A stretch of 64,000 bases of DNA, taken from contig NZ_JAGIOR010000001.1 in NCBI RefSeq assembly GCF_017876795.1, forward strand, positions 1,064,501 through 1,128,500, in the 5' to 3' direction. Of the stretch, positions 34,432 to 43,479 are shown in pieces. Source of the stretch: Rhizobium leguminosarum. GTDB lineage: Bacteria > Pseudomonadota > Alphaproteobacteria > Rhizobiales > Rhizobiaceae. The notes beneath the pieces are model-generated. The model saw only the letters and a list, made by a program, of their open reading frames with translations, was not told the origin of the DNA and searched no databases. The position numbers and the translations under genes were made by a program. Position 1 is the first letter of the stretch. Each line of letters begins with the position of its first letter.

Positions 34432-35406
34432 ATGTTTACCATGTCACGTCGCGCCGTCTTGGGATCGGCTGCCGCGGCGGCTGCATTCGGTCTGTCGTCG
34501 AAGCTCGAATTCGTCATGCCTGCGCTTGCCGCGACGCCGCTGGAGCCGATGGTCGGCTTCTATAAATACAAGGTCGGGGATGTCGAGGTCACGGCGATCT
34601 ATGACGGTATCTGGAAAAAACCGCATGACCCGACCTTCATCAAGAACGCTTCGGTCGAAGACACCAAGGAGGCGCTTTCCAAGGCCGGGCTCACGACCGA
34701 GTTCATGCCGATCCCGTTGACGGTAGTCGTCCTGAAGCTCGGGAACCGTCTGATCATGATGGACGCCGGCTCGGGCGTCGGTCAATGGCAGGCAAATGCC
34801 ACGCACCTGCCAGCGAACATGGCGGCCGCCGGCATCGACTACAAGAAGATCGACACGGTCATGCTCTCGCATTTCCACCCCGATCATGTCTGGGGACTGA
34901 TGGAAAAGGGAACGAACGATCCTGTCTTCCCGAACGCCGAACTCATCGTCGACGCCGTCGAATACAATTGGTGGACGGAGCCCGGCCGGGTCGAGAAGCT
35001 TGCGGAAGGCCGCCGGCCGGCCGGCAAGCGCATCGCCGAGGTTTTCCCGAAATGGAAGAACTGGAAGCTGGTTGACGATGGGGCAGAGGTTGCACCGGGA
35101 GTGCGGCTTCTTGCAGCGTTCGGCCACACGCCCGGCCATTCGACCTATCTCGTTACTTCAGGCAGCAAGCAACTGCTTGTCTCGGCCGACATCATGTATG
35201 TGCCGGCCCTGCTCGCGCCGCATCCTGAATGGCAGGGTAGCTACGACCAGGATGGGCCGACAGCGACTGACACGCGCCGCCGTTTCATCGACCGCATCAT
35301 TGCCGACAATATCGCGATCTGCGGCTCGCATTTCCCGTTCCCGGGCTCGGGCACCTTCGTCAAGGACGGAAGCGCCTATGGCTTCACACCGACAATTCAG
35401 GTCTGA
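34432..35406 (+). CDS. Tat-exported metallo-beta-lactamase-fold hydrolase
   Basis: 324-aa protein. The N-terminus carries a twin-arginine signal (SRRAVLGSAAAAAAFG) with cleavage near LAAT (about residue 35). The metal site HxHxDH is SHFHPDH (about 144-150), with further ligands in FGHTPGHS (about 230), SADIMY and CGSHFPFPG. The fold covers lactonases, arylsulfatases and many other hydrolases, so the substrate is open. Divergent from the ECF sigma pair and followed 20 bp later by a TPR protein gene. Confidence 0.85.
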   Translation: MFTMSRRAVLGSAAAAAAFGLSSKLEFVMPALAATPLEPMVGFYKYKVGDVEVTAIYDGIWKKPHDPTFIKNASVEDTKEALSKAGLTTEFMPIPLTVVVLKLGNRLIMMDAGSGVGQWQANATHLPANMAAAGIDYKKIDTVMLSHFHPDHVWGLMEKGTNDPVFPNAELIVDAVEYNWWTEPGRVEKLAEGRRPAGKRIAEVFPKWKNWKLVDDGAEVAPGVRLLAAFGHTPGHSTYLVTSGSKQLLVSADIMYVPALLAPHPEWQGSYDQDGPTATDTRRRFIDRIIADNIAICGSHFPFPGSGTFVKDGSAYGFTPTIQV

Positions 35407-35426
35407 AAGGCCGGAAGGAGATCACC

Positions 35427-35891
35427 ATGATAAAATATGCAATTCTCGGATTCATCTGGCTTTGTGCCATATCCGCCGACTTTTCCGCGGTGACGGCGCT
35501 TCCCGCCTTTGCCGTCGACAACATGCAATCGACGGACGCTCCCGACTTGACCTCGGTGCGCGCCAAGATCGATGCCAAGGATTATGCCAGCGCCCTGGCG
35601 GAGCTTCGCAGCCTTGCCGAAGACAACCAGCAGGCGGATGTCTATAATCTGATGGGATATACGCTGCGCAAGACGGGCGACTACAGAACGTCGCTGACCT
35701 ACTACACCAAGGCGCTGGAGCTTCAGCCCGATCACAAGGCGGCGCGTGAATATCTCGGCGAACTCTATGTGGAAACAGGCGAGATGGCGAAGGCCGAGGA
35801 GCAGGTGTCATCACTGAAGCAACTTTGCCCGAGCGGCTGCGAAGAACTCGAAGATCTGCAAAGGGCCATTGCGGCCAGGGGCGGCAATTGA
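35427..35891 (+). CDS. Exported tetratricopeptide-repeat protein
   Basis: 154-aa protein with a signal peptide (hydrophobic residues 4-28, cleavage near AFA). Two to three TPR units cover about residues 45-140, seen in ADVYNLMGYTLRKTGDYRTS and ALELQPDHKAAREYLGELYV. AAGGAG precedes the ATG. It probably acts as a periplasmic scaffold for its neighbours; the partner is unknown. Likely in one operon with the hydrolase. Confidence 0.8.
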   Translation: MIKYAILGFIWLCAISADFSAVTALPAFAVDNMQSTDAPDLTSVRAKIDAKDYASALAELRSLAEDNQQADVYNLMGYTLRKTGDYRTSLTYYTKALELQPDHKAAREYLGELYVETGEMAKAEEQVSSLKQLCPSGCEELEDLQRAIAARGGN

Positions 35892-35950
35892 CGAGTATTT
35901 GAAATGCGAGAGCAGGCGGCGAACAGCCTGCTCTCGTCAAACCGGAGGAT

Positions 35951-36391
35951 ATGATGGAAAACGCCCCAAGGCTCCGACTGGCCGATCTTATTCTTTTCCT
36001 GGGTAGGCTGCTGCTGTCGCTGATCTTCCTACATGAAGGGTTGTCTCTCGCGACAAATATCACCGCGACCATTGACACTTTCGCAACGCTCGGCCTGTCG
36101 GCGCCGGTTGCGCTTGCGGTGATCGTCCTTCAGATCGGCGCCGGCCTTTCTATTGCGGCGGGTTTCCTCACCCGGCTTGGCGCACTTGCATTGGCACTCT
36201 TCTGCCTGGCGACCGCCTTGCTCTTCCACACGAATTTTGCGAGCCAGAACGAGCTGCTGCATTTCGAGAAGGACTTGGCGATCGCCGGTGGCATGTTCGT
36301 CCTGGCGGCTTCAGGCGCGGGATCGATATCGATCGATAAGCTGCTGCAGCGAACAAACAGACTGCATCCCTGGCTTCGGGCGGTGCTGTAA
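35951..36391 (+). CDS. DoxX-family membrane protein
   Basis: 146-aa membrane protein with four hydrophobic segments. The DoxX pattern is LGRLLLSLIFLHEGLSLATN near residue 17, then VLQIGAGLSIAAGFLTRLGA and TNFASQNELLHFEKDLAIAG. GGAGG precedes two adjacent ATGs (35951, 35954). DoxX proteins are often tied to thiosulfate oxidation or redox stress. Third gene after the Tat-exported hydrolase and probably part of the same unit. Confidence 0.83.
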   Translation: MMENAPRLRLADLILFLGRLLLSLIFLHEGLSLATNITATIDTFATLGLSAPVALAVIVLQIGAGLSIAAGFLTRLGALALALFCLATALLFHTNFASQNELLHFEKDLAIAGGMFVLAASGAGSISIDKLLQRTNRLHPWLRAVL

Positions 36392-36497
36392 TCGAAGCTT
36401 CGCGAGCCGTCCCCCGGGGCAACAAAACCGAATAAAACCGAACAAATGGAAGCGCCGATGCGGGCTACACTTATGGCGACAGGTCAGGAGTGTGCCA

Positions 36498-36863
36498 ATG
36501 ATGTCTTCCGCGCCAAGCAATCAGCAAAAGCCAATTCTCGTCTTTCTCGGAAAAGGCGCCGCCTGCGATATCGTCTCGAAATTGAATGAGAACGGATATG
36601 TCGCGGCGGCTGTATCCTCGGTGCCAGAGCTCTTCGACGCCTTGCGCTCCGACCGATATTTTCTGGCCGTAACAGTGCGGTCGGATATTGATATGGTCCG
36701 AAACATCAAGCCGACACCGGTCATCAATCTGGAGGTGTTTTTCCACGCTGCCCAGTCAGCAGCAAAGTCCGTCCACTCCGCGAAAGAATTCGACAGCGAC
36801 GCATTTCTGAGAAGGATCGCCGCCCTCACGGGGTCAAGAACAAGCAGGATTGCTGCAGTTTAA
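36498..36863 (+). CDS. Small receiver-like protein of unknown function
   Basis: 121-aa soluble protein. The alternation of strands and helices (KPILVFLGKGAACDIVSKL, YFLAVTVRSDID) recalls a response-regulator receiver fold, but no acidic pocket or phospho-aspartate is obvious, so it may be a degenerate form. AGGAG lies 8 bp before the ATG. It follows the DoxX gene by 106 bp. Function cannot be assigned. Confidence 0.55.
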   Translation: MMSSAPSNQQKPILVFLGKGAACDIVSKLNENGYVAAAVSSVPELFDALRSDRYFLAVTVRSDIDMVRNIKPTPVINLEVFFHAAQSAAKSVHSAKEFDSDAFLRRIAALTGSRTSRIAAV

Positions 36864-37462
36864 AGGCCCCGGCGGCAAACGGGACGTCGATTGCAAGCAC
36901 GGTCAAGGCATCTCGGTGGCGTGCCGCCACATCTCTTCTTTTAAGTCGCCGCGCCAGGTGAAATGCAGAGCGGGCTGATTAGACGTGGGCAAATTCCCTC
37001 CGCCGACGGGCCGGACGCTGCGCCTCGTTCCGGGTGGATCCGATGGGCATTTTTCTGCCTGGTCTCGTCGGCTTGAATGTAGTTCCGAAACGGGAGCTTT
37101 TCACGTGGTGCGGGTGTCTTCTCATGTTTCAGTTGTTAGGAGCAGCGTTAGCAAGCGGCTATATCATCACGGCGGTCGTCTCGCCAGAAACGCCCTTCAT
37201 AAATTCACCGCAAGGCTACCGAAGCGCTCAGCCTTGAAGCATTATGCGACGGCTGCCACCTCTTTGGTGTTCTTTTGCCTGCTGGTCGTTCGGATGTGTT
37301 TCATCGCCACCGTCATCATCGATTGCGCCAAAGCAATATCCCAATGCCATGAATATCAGTGCCAGCTTCACGGCAATGGATGCTTCCATGGTGGGCGTCG
37401 GCAAAGGTGCCGAGGCTCTGCTTGCCGAGTTCAAGTAGGCTGTAGGAAGGGCTGCGTTCCGT
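36864..37462. other. About 600 bp with no confident gene
   Basis: Only short, overlapping frames. One on the plus strand (37043-37237, 64 aa) has a hydrophobic centre (CLLMFQLLGAALASGYIITA) but a weak ribosome site. One on the minus strand (37228-37389) is listed separately. No tRNA-like fold or strong terminator is visible. Confidence 0.4.
37228..37389 (-). CDS. Possible small exported or anchored peptide
   Basis: A 53-aa frame whose start MEASIAVKLALIFMALGYCF looks like a signal or anchor, followed by an acidic stretch (GAIDDDGGDETHPNDQQ) and a basic end. The composition is protein-like, but there is no convincing ribosome site and a longer in-frame start exists at 37434. Listed as a candidate only. 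Confidence 0.25.
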   Translation of the reverse strand: MEASIAVKLALIFMALGYCFGAIDDDGGDETHPNDQQAKEHQRGGSRRIMLQG

Positions 37463-37636
37463 TCACAAGATCGCCTGTCCGGCCATCAGCGCAAGGACCA
37501 GGAAGATGAGGAAGATCACCAGCGCAATGCCGAAGAGAACGCGGGCGATCGTCGCGGTGGCCGCGGAGACGCCGGAAAAACCGAAGAAGCCGGCGATGAG
37601 TGAAATCACGAGAAATATCAAAGCCCATTTCAACAT
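37463..37636 (-). CDS. DUF1328-family membrane microprotein
   Basis: 57-aa protein, almost all hydrophobic, with two membrane segments: [19 protein letters not shown] and [20 protein letters not shown]. The length, the [20 protein letters not shown] centre and the start MLKWAL match the DUF1328 family (YtjA-like), which is common in alphaproteobacteria and unstudied. AAAGGATCACGTC lies before the ATG. It stands alone between the gene-poor stretch and the patD operon. Confidence 0.85.
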   Translation of the reverse strand: MLKWALIFLVISLIAGFFGFSGVSAATATIARVLFGIALVIFLIFLVLALMAGQAIL

Positions 37637-37884
37637 GACGTGATCCTTTGCGTCTATCTGATAAAGACGCGGTAACCGGGAAAATGTTCCAGGTCGTTTG
37701 AATGGAATGGCGTCTCTATGGAGAAATGACGCTTCCTTTCATCACCGGCATTACGCTTGCCGGCAGCCTGATGCGGTTCATCGTCTATGTCGCGCATGCC
37801 ATGATCCGGAAACGGTGGCGGGCGAATGCTGGCGCTTTGCCGCCACACCGCCTGAGCCTCCCCGAATCCTGGCTTTTTCGCCGC

Positions 37885-39312
37885 TCAGCCGTGATTGATC
37901 ATCACGTGGCGCACGGCGGTGTAATCCTCCAGCGCGTAGACCGACATGTCCTTGCCGTATCCCGACTGTTTGAGGCCGCCATGCGGCATCTCGTTGACCA
38001 GCATGAAATGCGTGTTGATCCAAGTACAGCCATATTGCAGGCGGGCGGCAGTCTTCATGCCGCGGCCGATATCCCTCGTCCAGACGGAGGAGGCGAGGCC
38101 GTAGTCGCTGTCGTTCGCCCAGGTGACGGCATCCTCGGCGTCGGTAAATCGGGTGACCGAAACCACGGGGCCGAAGACTTCACGGCGGACGATCTCGTCG
38201 TCCTGCGTGGCGCCTGATATGACGGTCGGGGTGAAGAAGAAGCCCTTATCGCCGGAGACCTTGCCGCCGGTGGTGATCTCCATGTGCTTGTGTTCGGAAG
38301 CGCGGGCGACGAAGCTTTCGACGCGGTCGCGCTGGCGCTTTGAGATCAGCGGACCGATCTCGTTTTCGGTATCGTCGGCCTGATTGAAGCGGATGCTCGA
38401 CACCGCCGAGGAGAGATCGGCGACGAAATTGTCGTAGACCCTGGCGTCGGCATAGATGCGGCAGGCGGCGGTGCAGTCCTGGCCGGCATTGTAGTAACCG
38501 AAGGTGCGGATGCCGGCGACGACGGCGTCGATATCGGCATCGTCGAAGACGATGACCGGTGCCTTGCCGCCGAGTTCCAGGTGCGTGCGCTTGACCGTCT
38601 TGGCGGCGGCCTGCAGCACCTTCTTGCCGGTGGCGATATCGCCGGTAATCGAGACCATGCCGATCTTGGCATGATTGATCAGGGCGTTGCCGACACTTTC
38701 GCCGCGGCCGAGGATGAGATTGACGACGCCTTCGGGAAGGATATCCGAGAGCAGTTTGGCCATCTTCAGCGCCGTCAGCGGCGTCTGCTCCGAGGGCTTG
38801 AAGACGACCGTATTACCGCCGGCGATCGCCGGCGCCAGCTTCCAGGCCATCATCATCAGCGGATAGTTCCAGGGCGCAATCGAGCCGACGATGCCGATCG
38901 GATCGCGACGGATCATCGACGTGTGGCCGGGCAGGTATTCGCCGGCGGCCGGTCCGTGCAGATTGCGCACGGCGCCCGCGAAGAAGCGATAACAATCGAC
39001 GATCGCCGGGATTTCGTCGTTCAGCACGGCATTGATCGGCTTGCCGCAATTCAGCGCCTCAAGCGTCGCGAAGTCGGCGGCATCCTTCTCGATGGCGTCG
39101 GCAATCTTCAACAGGTAGCCGGAACGTTCGCCCGGCGTCGTACGCGACCAGCTTGCGAAGGCTTTTTCGGCGGCATCGACGGCGGCGTCGACCTGGGAAA
39201 GCGAGGCTTCAGGAAGGTCGATTATGGCCTCGCCGGTCTTCGGGTTCAGGATGCGCTCTTCCGTCTCCGTGCCTTTTTCGAAGCGGGAACCGATCAGCAT
39301 TTGGGTGTCCAT
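37885..39312 (-). CDS. patD: Gamma-aminobutyraldehyde dehydrogenase
   Basis: 475-aa NAD-dependent aldehyde dehydrogenase. It is very similar to E. coli PatD throughout, for example [38 protein letters not shown], the glutamate in [20 protein letters not shown] (about residue 248), the catalytic cysteine in [14 protein letters not shown] (about 282) and the end [20 protein letters not shown]. The ATG at 39312 follows CAGGGAGA. It is the last gene of a ydcSTUV-patD-type operon, so it should oxidise 4-aminobutanal from putrescine to GABA. Confidence 0.9.
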   Translation of the reverse strand: MDTQMLIGSRFEKGTETEERILNPKTGEAIIDLPEASLSQVDAAVDAAEKAFASWSRTTPGERSGYLLKIADAIEKDAADFATLEALNCGKPINAVLNDEIPAIVDCYRFFAGAVRNLHGPAAGEYLPGHTSMIRRDPIGIVGSIAPWNYPLMMMAWKLAPAIAGGNTVVFKPSEQTPLTALKMAKLLSDILPEGVVNLILGRGESVGNALINHAKIGMVSITGDIATGKKVLQAAAKTVKRTHLELGGKAPVIVFDDADIDAVVAGIRTFGYYNAGQDCTAACRIYADARVYDNFVADLSSAVSSIRFNQADDTENEIGPLISKRQRDRVESFVARASEHKHMEITTGGKVSGDKGFFFTPTVISGATQDDEIVRREVFGPVVSVTRFTDAEDAVTWANDSDYGLASSVWTRDIGRGMKTAARLQYGCTWINTHFMLVNEMPHGGLKQSGYGKDMSVYALEDYTAVRHVMINHG

Positions 39313-39325
39313 GATGTTCTCCCTG

Positions 39326-40138
39326 TTATTTGCCGGCACCGGCGATCTGATCGCCGTCGCGGGTGAGGTAATAGGCTGCCAGGATCGGCAGAAAGGTGAC
39401 GAGCACCACGACCATGGCGACCACATTGGTGACCGGGCGCTGGCGCGGGCGGATGAGTTCTTCCAGCATCCAGATCGGCAAGGTCGATTGCTGGCCGCCG
39501 GTGAAAGTGGTGACGATGACCTCATCGAAGGAAAGGGCGAAAGCGAGCATGCCGCCGGCAAGAAGAGCGGTGCCGATATTCGGCAGGATGACGTGACGGA
39601 AGGTCTGGAAGCCGTCGGCGCCGAGATCCATCGACGCCTCGATCAGCGAGCCGGAGGTGCGGCGGAAGCGGGCGACCGCATTATTGTAGACGACGACCAC
39701 GCAGAAGGTGGCGTGGCCGAGCACGATGGTCCAGACCGAAAACGGGACGTCGAACAGACTGAAGGCGGAGCGCAGCGCAATGCCGGTGATGATGCCGGGA
39801 AGGGCGATCGGCAGGATGACCAGCAGCGAGATCGCCTCGCGGCCGAAAAACTTCGTCTGGCTGACGGCTGCCGCGCAGAGCGTGCCGAGGAGGAGCGCGA
39901 TCGCGGTGGCGATGACGGCGACCTGCACGGACAGGCCAAGCGCCGACCAGACGTCCGGTCGATTCCAGGCAATGGTGAACCATTGCAGCGTTAGCCCGGG
40001 CGGCGGCCACTGATAGCTCTTTTCCTCGGTCGTGAAGGCATAGACGAAGATCAGCAGGATCGGCAGGTGCAGGAAGAGCAATCCGACGGCGGCGGCGATC
40101 TTCAAGGCCAGTGGCGATCTCTTGAGGTCAGAGCGCAT
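39326..40138 (-). CDS. ydcV: Polyamine-type ABC transporter permease 2 (YdcV/PotC-like)
   Basis: 270-aa permease with six hydrophobic segments. The EAA loop is [20 protein letters not shown] (about residue 157). Similar to PotC/YdcV, including [20 protein letters not shown] near the start. It overlaps the upstream permease gene by 11 bp and is followed by patD after 13 bp. Confidence 0.87.
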   Translation of the reverse strand: MRSDLKRSPLALKIAAAVGLLFLHLPILLIFVYAFTTEEKSYQWPPPGLTLQWFTIAWNRPDVWSALGLSVQVAVIATAIALLLGTLCAAAVSQTKFFGREAISLLVILPIALPGIITGIALRSAFSLFDVPFSVWTIVLGHATFCVVVVYNNAVARFRRTSGSLIEASMDLGADGFQTFRHVILPNIGTALLAGGMLAFALSFDEVIVTTFTGGQQSTLPIWMLEELIRPRQRPVTNVVAMVVVLVTFLPILAAYYLTRDGDQIAGAGK

Positions 40139-41090
40139 CGAAGGCCCCCATTTTCCTGGCGAGCGACAGATAGAGCGCCATGATGACGATCGGCACCACG
40201 GAGAAGGCGGCGGCGAGCGGCACGTTGCCGGCCGTTCCCTGCTGGGCGTAGACGGCCTGGCCGATGAAGAGCCTGGACGAGCCGATGATCTGCGGGATGA
40301 TGTAATCGCCCAATGTCAGCGAGAAGGTGAAGATCGAACCGGCGACGATGCCGGGGAGCGCCAAGGGCAGCAGCACGGTGCGGAAGGTCTGGCGGGGTGT
40401 GGCGCCGAGATCGGCCGAGGCCTCGATCAGGTTGCCGGGCACACGCTCAAGGGCCGCCTGGGTCGGCAGGATCATATAGGGCAGCCAGATATAGACGAAG
40501 ACGATGAAGGTGCCGAGATAGCTTACCGATAGCGAATTGCCGCCGACGACGGGCAGATTGAGGATGCCGTCGAGCACCCAGGAGAGATGGAGCTTTTCGA
40601 AGATCCAGGTGAGGATGCCTTCCTTGGCGAGGATCAGCTTCCAGGCGTAGACCTTGACGAGATAGCTCGACCAGAGCGGCAGCATGACGCCGAGATAGAA
40701 GAGCGCCTTCCATTTGCCCTGGGCATAACGTGCCGCGTAATAGGCGATCGGGAAAGCGATCATGGCGGCAGCGACGGTGACCAGCGCCGCCATGACGACA
40801 GTGCGGATGATGATGTCGAAATTCGTCGGGCTCAGCAGTTGGGCATAGGTCGAGAGGGTGAATTCGTAATTCACCAGCCCGGAAAAATCATCGATCGAGA
40901 AGAAGCTCTGCAGCAGCAGGGCGATCAGCGAGCCGATATAGATGATGCCGAGCCAGAGCAGCGGCGGCGTCAGCATCAGGAAGAGCAAGAGCTTCGGGTG
41001 CCGCCAGAAGGCATCCGACAGCCGGCCGAAAAGGCCGCCGCGTCCCGGACGGATCGATGTCTTGCCGCCTGACAGGGTGAGCGCCGTCAT
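40128..41090 (-). CDS. ydcU: Polyamine-type ABC transporter permease 1 (YdcU/PotB-like)
   Basis: 320-aa permease with six main hydrophobic segments and an N-terminal cytoplasmic extension of about 30 residues. The EAA loop [20 protein letters not shown] lies near residue 220, and [16 protein letters not shown] near 150 is typical of PotB-type subunits. The start overlaps the ATPase stop by 4 bp. Confidence 0.87.
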   Translation of the reverse strand: MTALTLSGGKTSIRPGRGGLFGRLSDAFWRHPKLLLFLMLTPPLLWLGIIYIGSLIALLLQSFFSIDDFSGLVNYEFTLSTYAQLLSPTNFDIIIRTVVMAALVTVAAAMIAFPIAYYAARYAQGKWKALFYLGVMLPLWSSYLVKVYAWKLILAKEGILTWIFEKLHLSWVLDGILNLPVVGGNSLSVSYLGTFIVFVYIWLPYMILPTQAALERVPGNLIEASADLGATPRQTFRTVLLPLALPGIVAGSIFTFSLTLGDYIIPQIIGSSRLFIGQAVYAQQGTAGNVPLAAAFSVVPIVIMALYLSLARKMGAFDAL

Positions 41091-42073
41091 GCCGCATCAT
41101 CCATGTAGTGAATATCCGCAGGCTGCCAGGCGAGATGGATGTCGGCGCCGACCTCGGGCACCGGAGCGCCCGCCGGCAGCATGACATGCAGCCGGCTGCC
41201 CCTGAGATCGACGCCGAGACGGGTGGCGGCGCCGAGGAAGCTTGCATTTTCGACTTTTGCCTCGATGCCGTCGCTTGCCAGGCGGATGGCCTCGGGGCGG
41301 AGGCTTGCCCAGCGCTTCTCGCCGCCGAGGAGGGCCATCAGATCAGGCGCAATCACGTTCGACGAGCCGACGAAATCGGCGACGAAGCGGGTCTTCGGGC
41401 AGCGATAGATATCCTGCGGCGTGCCCTGTTGAACGATGTTGCCATCGTTGAAGACGGCGACGCGATCGGCCATGGACAGCGCTTCGCCCTGATCATGCGT
41501 CACGAAGACGAAGGTGATGCCGAGCGCGCGCTGCAGGCTTTTCAACTCCTCCTGCATCTGCTCGCGCAGCTTCAGATCCAGCGCGCCGAGCGGCTCGTCG
41601 AGGAGCAGCACCTTCGGCTTGTTGACGAGCGCGCGGGCGAGCGCCACGCGCTGGCGCTGGCCGCCGGACAGCTGGCCGGGGCGGCGGGCGCCATAGCCCG
41701 GCAGCTTGACGAGATCGAGGGCTTCGGCCGCAGCCTTCATCCGTTCTGTCTTGCCGATGCCCTTGACCATCAGCCCGTAGGCGACATTGTCGAGAATGTT
41801 GAGATGCGGGAACAGCGCGTAGTCCTGGAACACAGTGTTGACGTTGCGGCGATAGGGCGGAATGCCGTCTGCCGTCTCGCCGAAGATCTGAATATGACCG
41901 GCGCTCGGCTGCTCGAAGCCGGCGATCAATCTCAGGCAGGTCGTCTTGCCGGATCCGGACGGTCCGAGCATGGCGAAGAATTCGCCGGGCGCGATCTCGA
42001 GATCGACGCCGTCGACGGCGCGAACCTGGCCGAAATGGCGCGATACCTGCTGGAAGCGGACGGCTGACGTCAT
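41087..42073 (-). CDS. ydcT: Polyamine-type ABC transporter ATPase (YdcT/PotA-like)
   Basis: 328-aa ATPase. Walker A GPSGSGKTT (about residue 36), Q-loop TVFQDYALFPHL, signature [16 protein letters not shown] (about 135), Walker B LLLDEPLGALD and switch histidine in VTHDQGEAL, followed by a TOBE-type C-terminus. Energises the YdcUV-like channel. It is separated from the binding-protein gene by 126 bp that hold a strong hairpin. Confidence 0.9.
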   Translation of the reverse strand: MTSAVRFQQVSRHFGQVRAVDGVDLEIAPGEFFAMLGPSGSGKTTCLRLIAGFEQPSAGHIQIFGETADGIPPYRRNVNTVFQDYALFPHLNILDNVAYGLMVKGIGKTERMKAAAEALDLVKLPGYGARRPGQLSGGQRQRVALARALVNKPKVLLLDEPLGALDLKLREQMQEELKSLQRALGITFVFVTHDQGEALSMADRVAVFNDGNIVQQGTPQDIYRCPKTRFVADFVGSSNVIAPDLMALLGGEKRWASLRPEAIRLASDGIEAKVENASFLGAATRLGVDLRGSRLHVMLPAGAPVPEVGADIHLAWQPADIHYMDDAA

Positions 42074-42129
42074 GGGGAACTCCGGGTCTTATGCGTTCAA
42101 AGAGAGCGTCGGTCGCGCGCTTATATAGA

Positions 42130-42174
42130 CCCCTCCCCAACCCCTCCCCACAAGGGGGAGGGGTTGGGGAGGGG
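42130..42174. repeat. 20-bp-stem G/C-tract hairpin between binding protein and ATPase genes
   Basis: CCCCTCCCCAACCCCTCCCC (42130-42149) pairs perfectly with its complement at 42155-42174 over a 5-bp loop. Either strand has four G-tracts, so a G-quadruplex is an alternative to the stem. Located between ydcS and ydcT of one operon, it could stabilise the upstream mRNA or reduce read-through. It looks like a dispersed Rhizobium intergenic repeat. Confidence 0.75.
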
Positions 42175-42199
42175 ATTGCCGCATACGCAGCGGCTCGGC

Positions 42200-43363
42200 T
42201 CACCGCCCGCCGATCACGCCGATATAATCCGACACCCAGCGATGATAGGGCACGCATTCGCTCTGCGTGGTGCATTTGGCGACCGGGGTTTTCCAGAACT
42301 TGATCTTGTCGAAGTGATCGAAGCCGTTGGTGGCGCAGCCGGCGTCTCCCATCAGTTCGTTGCCCTTGCAGGCGGCGGGAACCGAAGGCACGGCGCCGAA
42401 CCAAGCCGCGGCATCGCCCTGGACTTTGGCCTGCAGCGAATGTTCCATCCACATATAGGCGCAGTTCGGATGATCGCTGTCGGCGTGCAGCATGGTGGTG
42501 TCAGCCCAGCCGGTGACGCCTTCATCGGGGAAAGTCGAGGCGATCTTCTGTTTGTCGGCCTGCAACAGGTTCACCTGGAAGGGCCAGGAGCCGGAGGCGA
42601 CGACGCCTTCGTTCTTGAAGTCGTCGATCTGGATCATCGCGTCGTGCCAGTAGCGGGAGACGAGCTTGCGCTGGCCGCGCAGCAGATCGAGGGCAGCCTT
42701 GTACTGGTCCTCGGTCAGTTCGTAGGGATCCTTGATGCCGAGATCCGGCTTGTGCGCCATCAGATACATCGCCGCGTCGGCGATATAGATCGCGCCGTCA
42801 TAGGCCTGAACGCGACCCTTGTTCGATTTGCCGTCCGGCAGCGTCTGCTCCTCGAAGACGACATTCCAGCTGGTCGGCGCCTTGTCCTTGAAGGCATCGG
42901 TATTGTACATCAGCACATTCGGCCCCCAGAGGTAGGGCACGCCGTAATGGACATCGCCGACCGTATACCACGGGCCTTTCTGCAGACGCTCGTCGACGGT
43001 CTTGAAGCTCGGGATCAGGTCGGTGTTGATCGGCTGGACCCGCTTGCCGGCGATGAGGCGGAGCGAGGCGTCGCCCGATGCCGTGACGAGATCGAAGCCG
43101 CCCTCGTTCATCAGCGATACCATTTCATCCGAGGTAGCGGCGGTCTTGACGGAAACCTTGCAACCGGTCTCCTTTTCGAAATCGGTGACCCAATTGTAGT
43201 TCTTGTCGGTTTCGCCGCGCTCGATATAGCCGGCCCAGGCGACGATGCTGACGGCACCTTCGCCTTTGCCGAGCGCCTTCAGCGGTTCAACGGCGATCCC
43301 CTGCGTCGCGAAGCTCAGGCAGGCGAGCGCTGCCGTGCAGGATTTCAAGAGATGCGTCATCAT
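42200..43363 (-). CDS. ydcS: Polyamine/GABA-type ABC substrate-binding protein (YdcS-like)
   Basis: 387-aa periplasmic binding protein of the PotD/YdcS class. Signal peptide over residues 1-24 (LLKSCTAALACLSFATQGIA). The mature part has VSIVAWAGYIERG, NWVTDFEKETGCKVSVK and YGVPYLWGPNVLMYN, as in PotD-like proteins. GGGAGACGG precedes two adjacent ATGs at 43363 and 43360. First gene of the ydcSTUV-patD operon. Putrescine or a related amine is the probable ligand, from the neighbours. Confidence 0.85.
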   Translation of the reverse strand: MMTHLLKSCTAALACLSFATQGIAVEPLKALGKGEGAVSIVAWAGYIERGETDKNYNWVTDFEKETGCKVSVKTAATSDEMVSLMNEGGFDLVTASGDASLRLIAGKRVQPINTDLIPSFKTVDERLQKGPWYTVGDVHYGVPYLWGPNVLMYNTDAFKDKAPTSWNVVFEEQTLPDGKSNKGRVQAYDGAIYIADAAMYLMAHKPDLGIKDPYELTEDQYKAALDLLRGQRKLVSRYWHDAMIQIDDFKNEGVVASGSWPFQVNLLQADKQKIASTFPDEGVTGWADTTMLHADSDHPNCAYMWMEHSLQAKVQGDAAAWFGAVPSVPAACKGNELMGDAGCATNGFDHFDKIKFWKTPVAKCTTQSECVPYHRWVSDYIGVIGGR

Positions 43364-43479
43364 CCGTCTCCCGGTCTGGTGCCACTTTTGTGGCGGTTTG
43401 TTCCCGGATGAAAAGGTGACGCGAAAAGGCCGCTTTCGCAAATTCATTTATCAGAAAGGCGTTATCGGAAATTCCGATA

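Noticed and set aside
37698..38217. Plus-strand frames starting with a hydrophobic segment near 37702
   Set aside because: They run into the antisense of patD and lack a convincing start; only the first 35 residues look protein-like.
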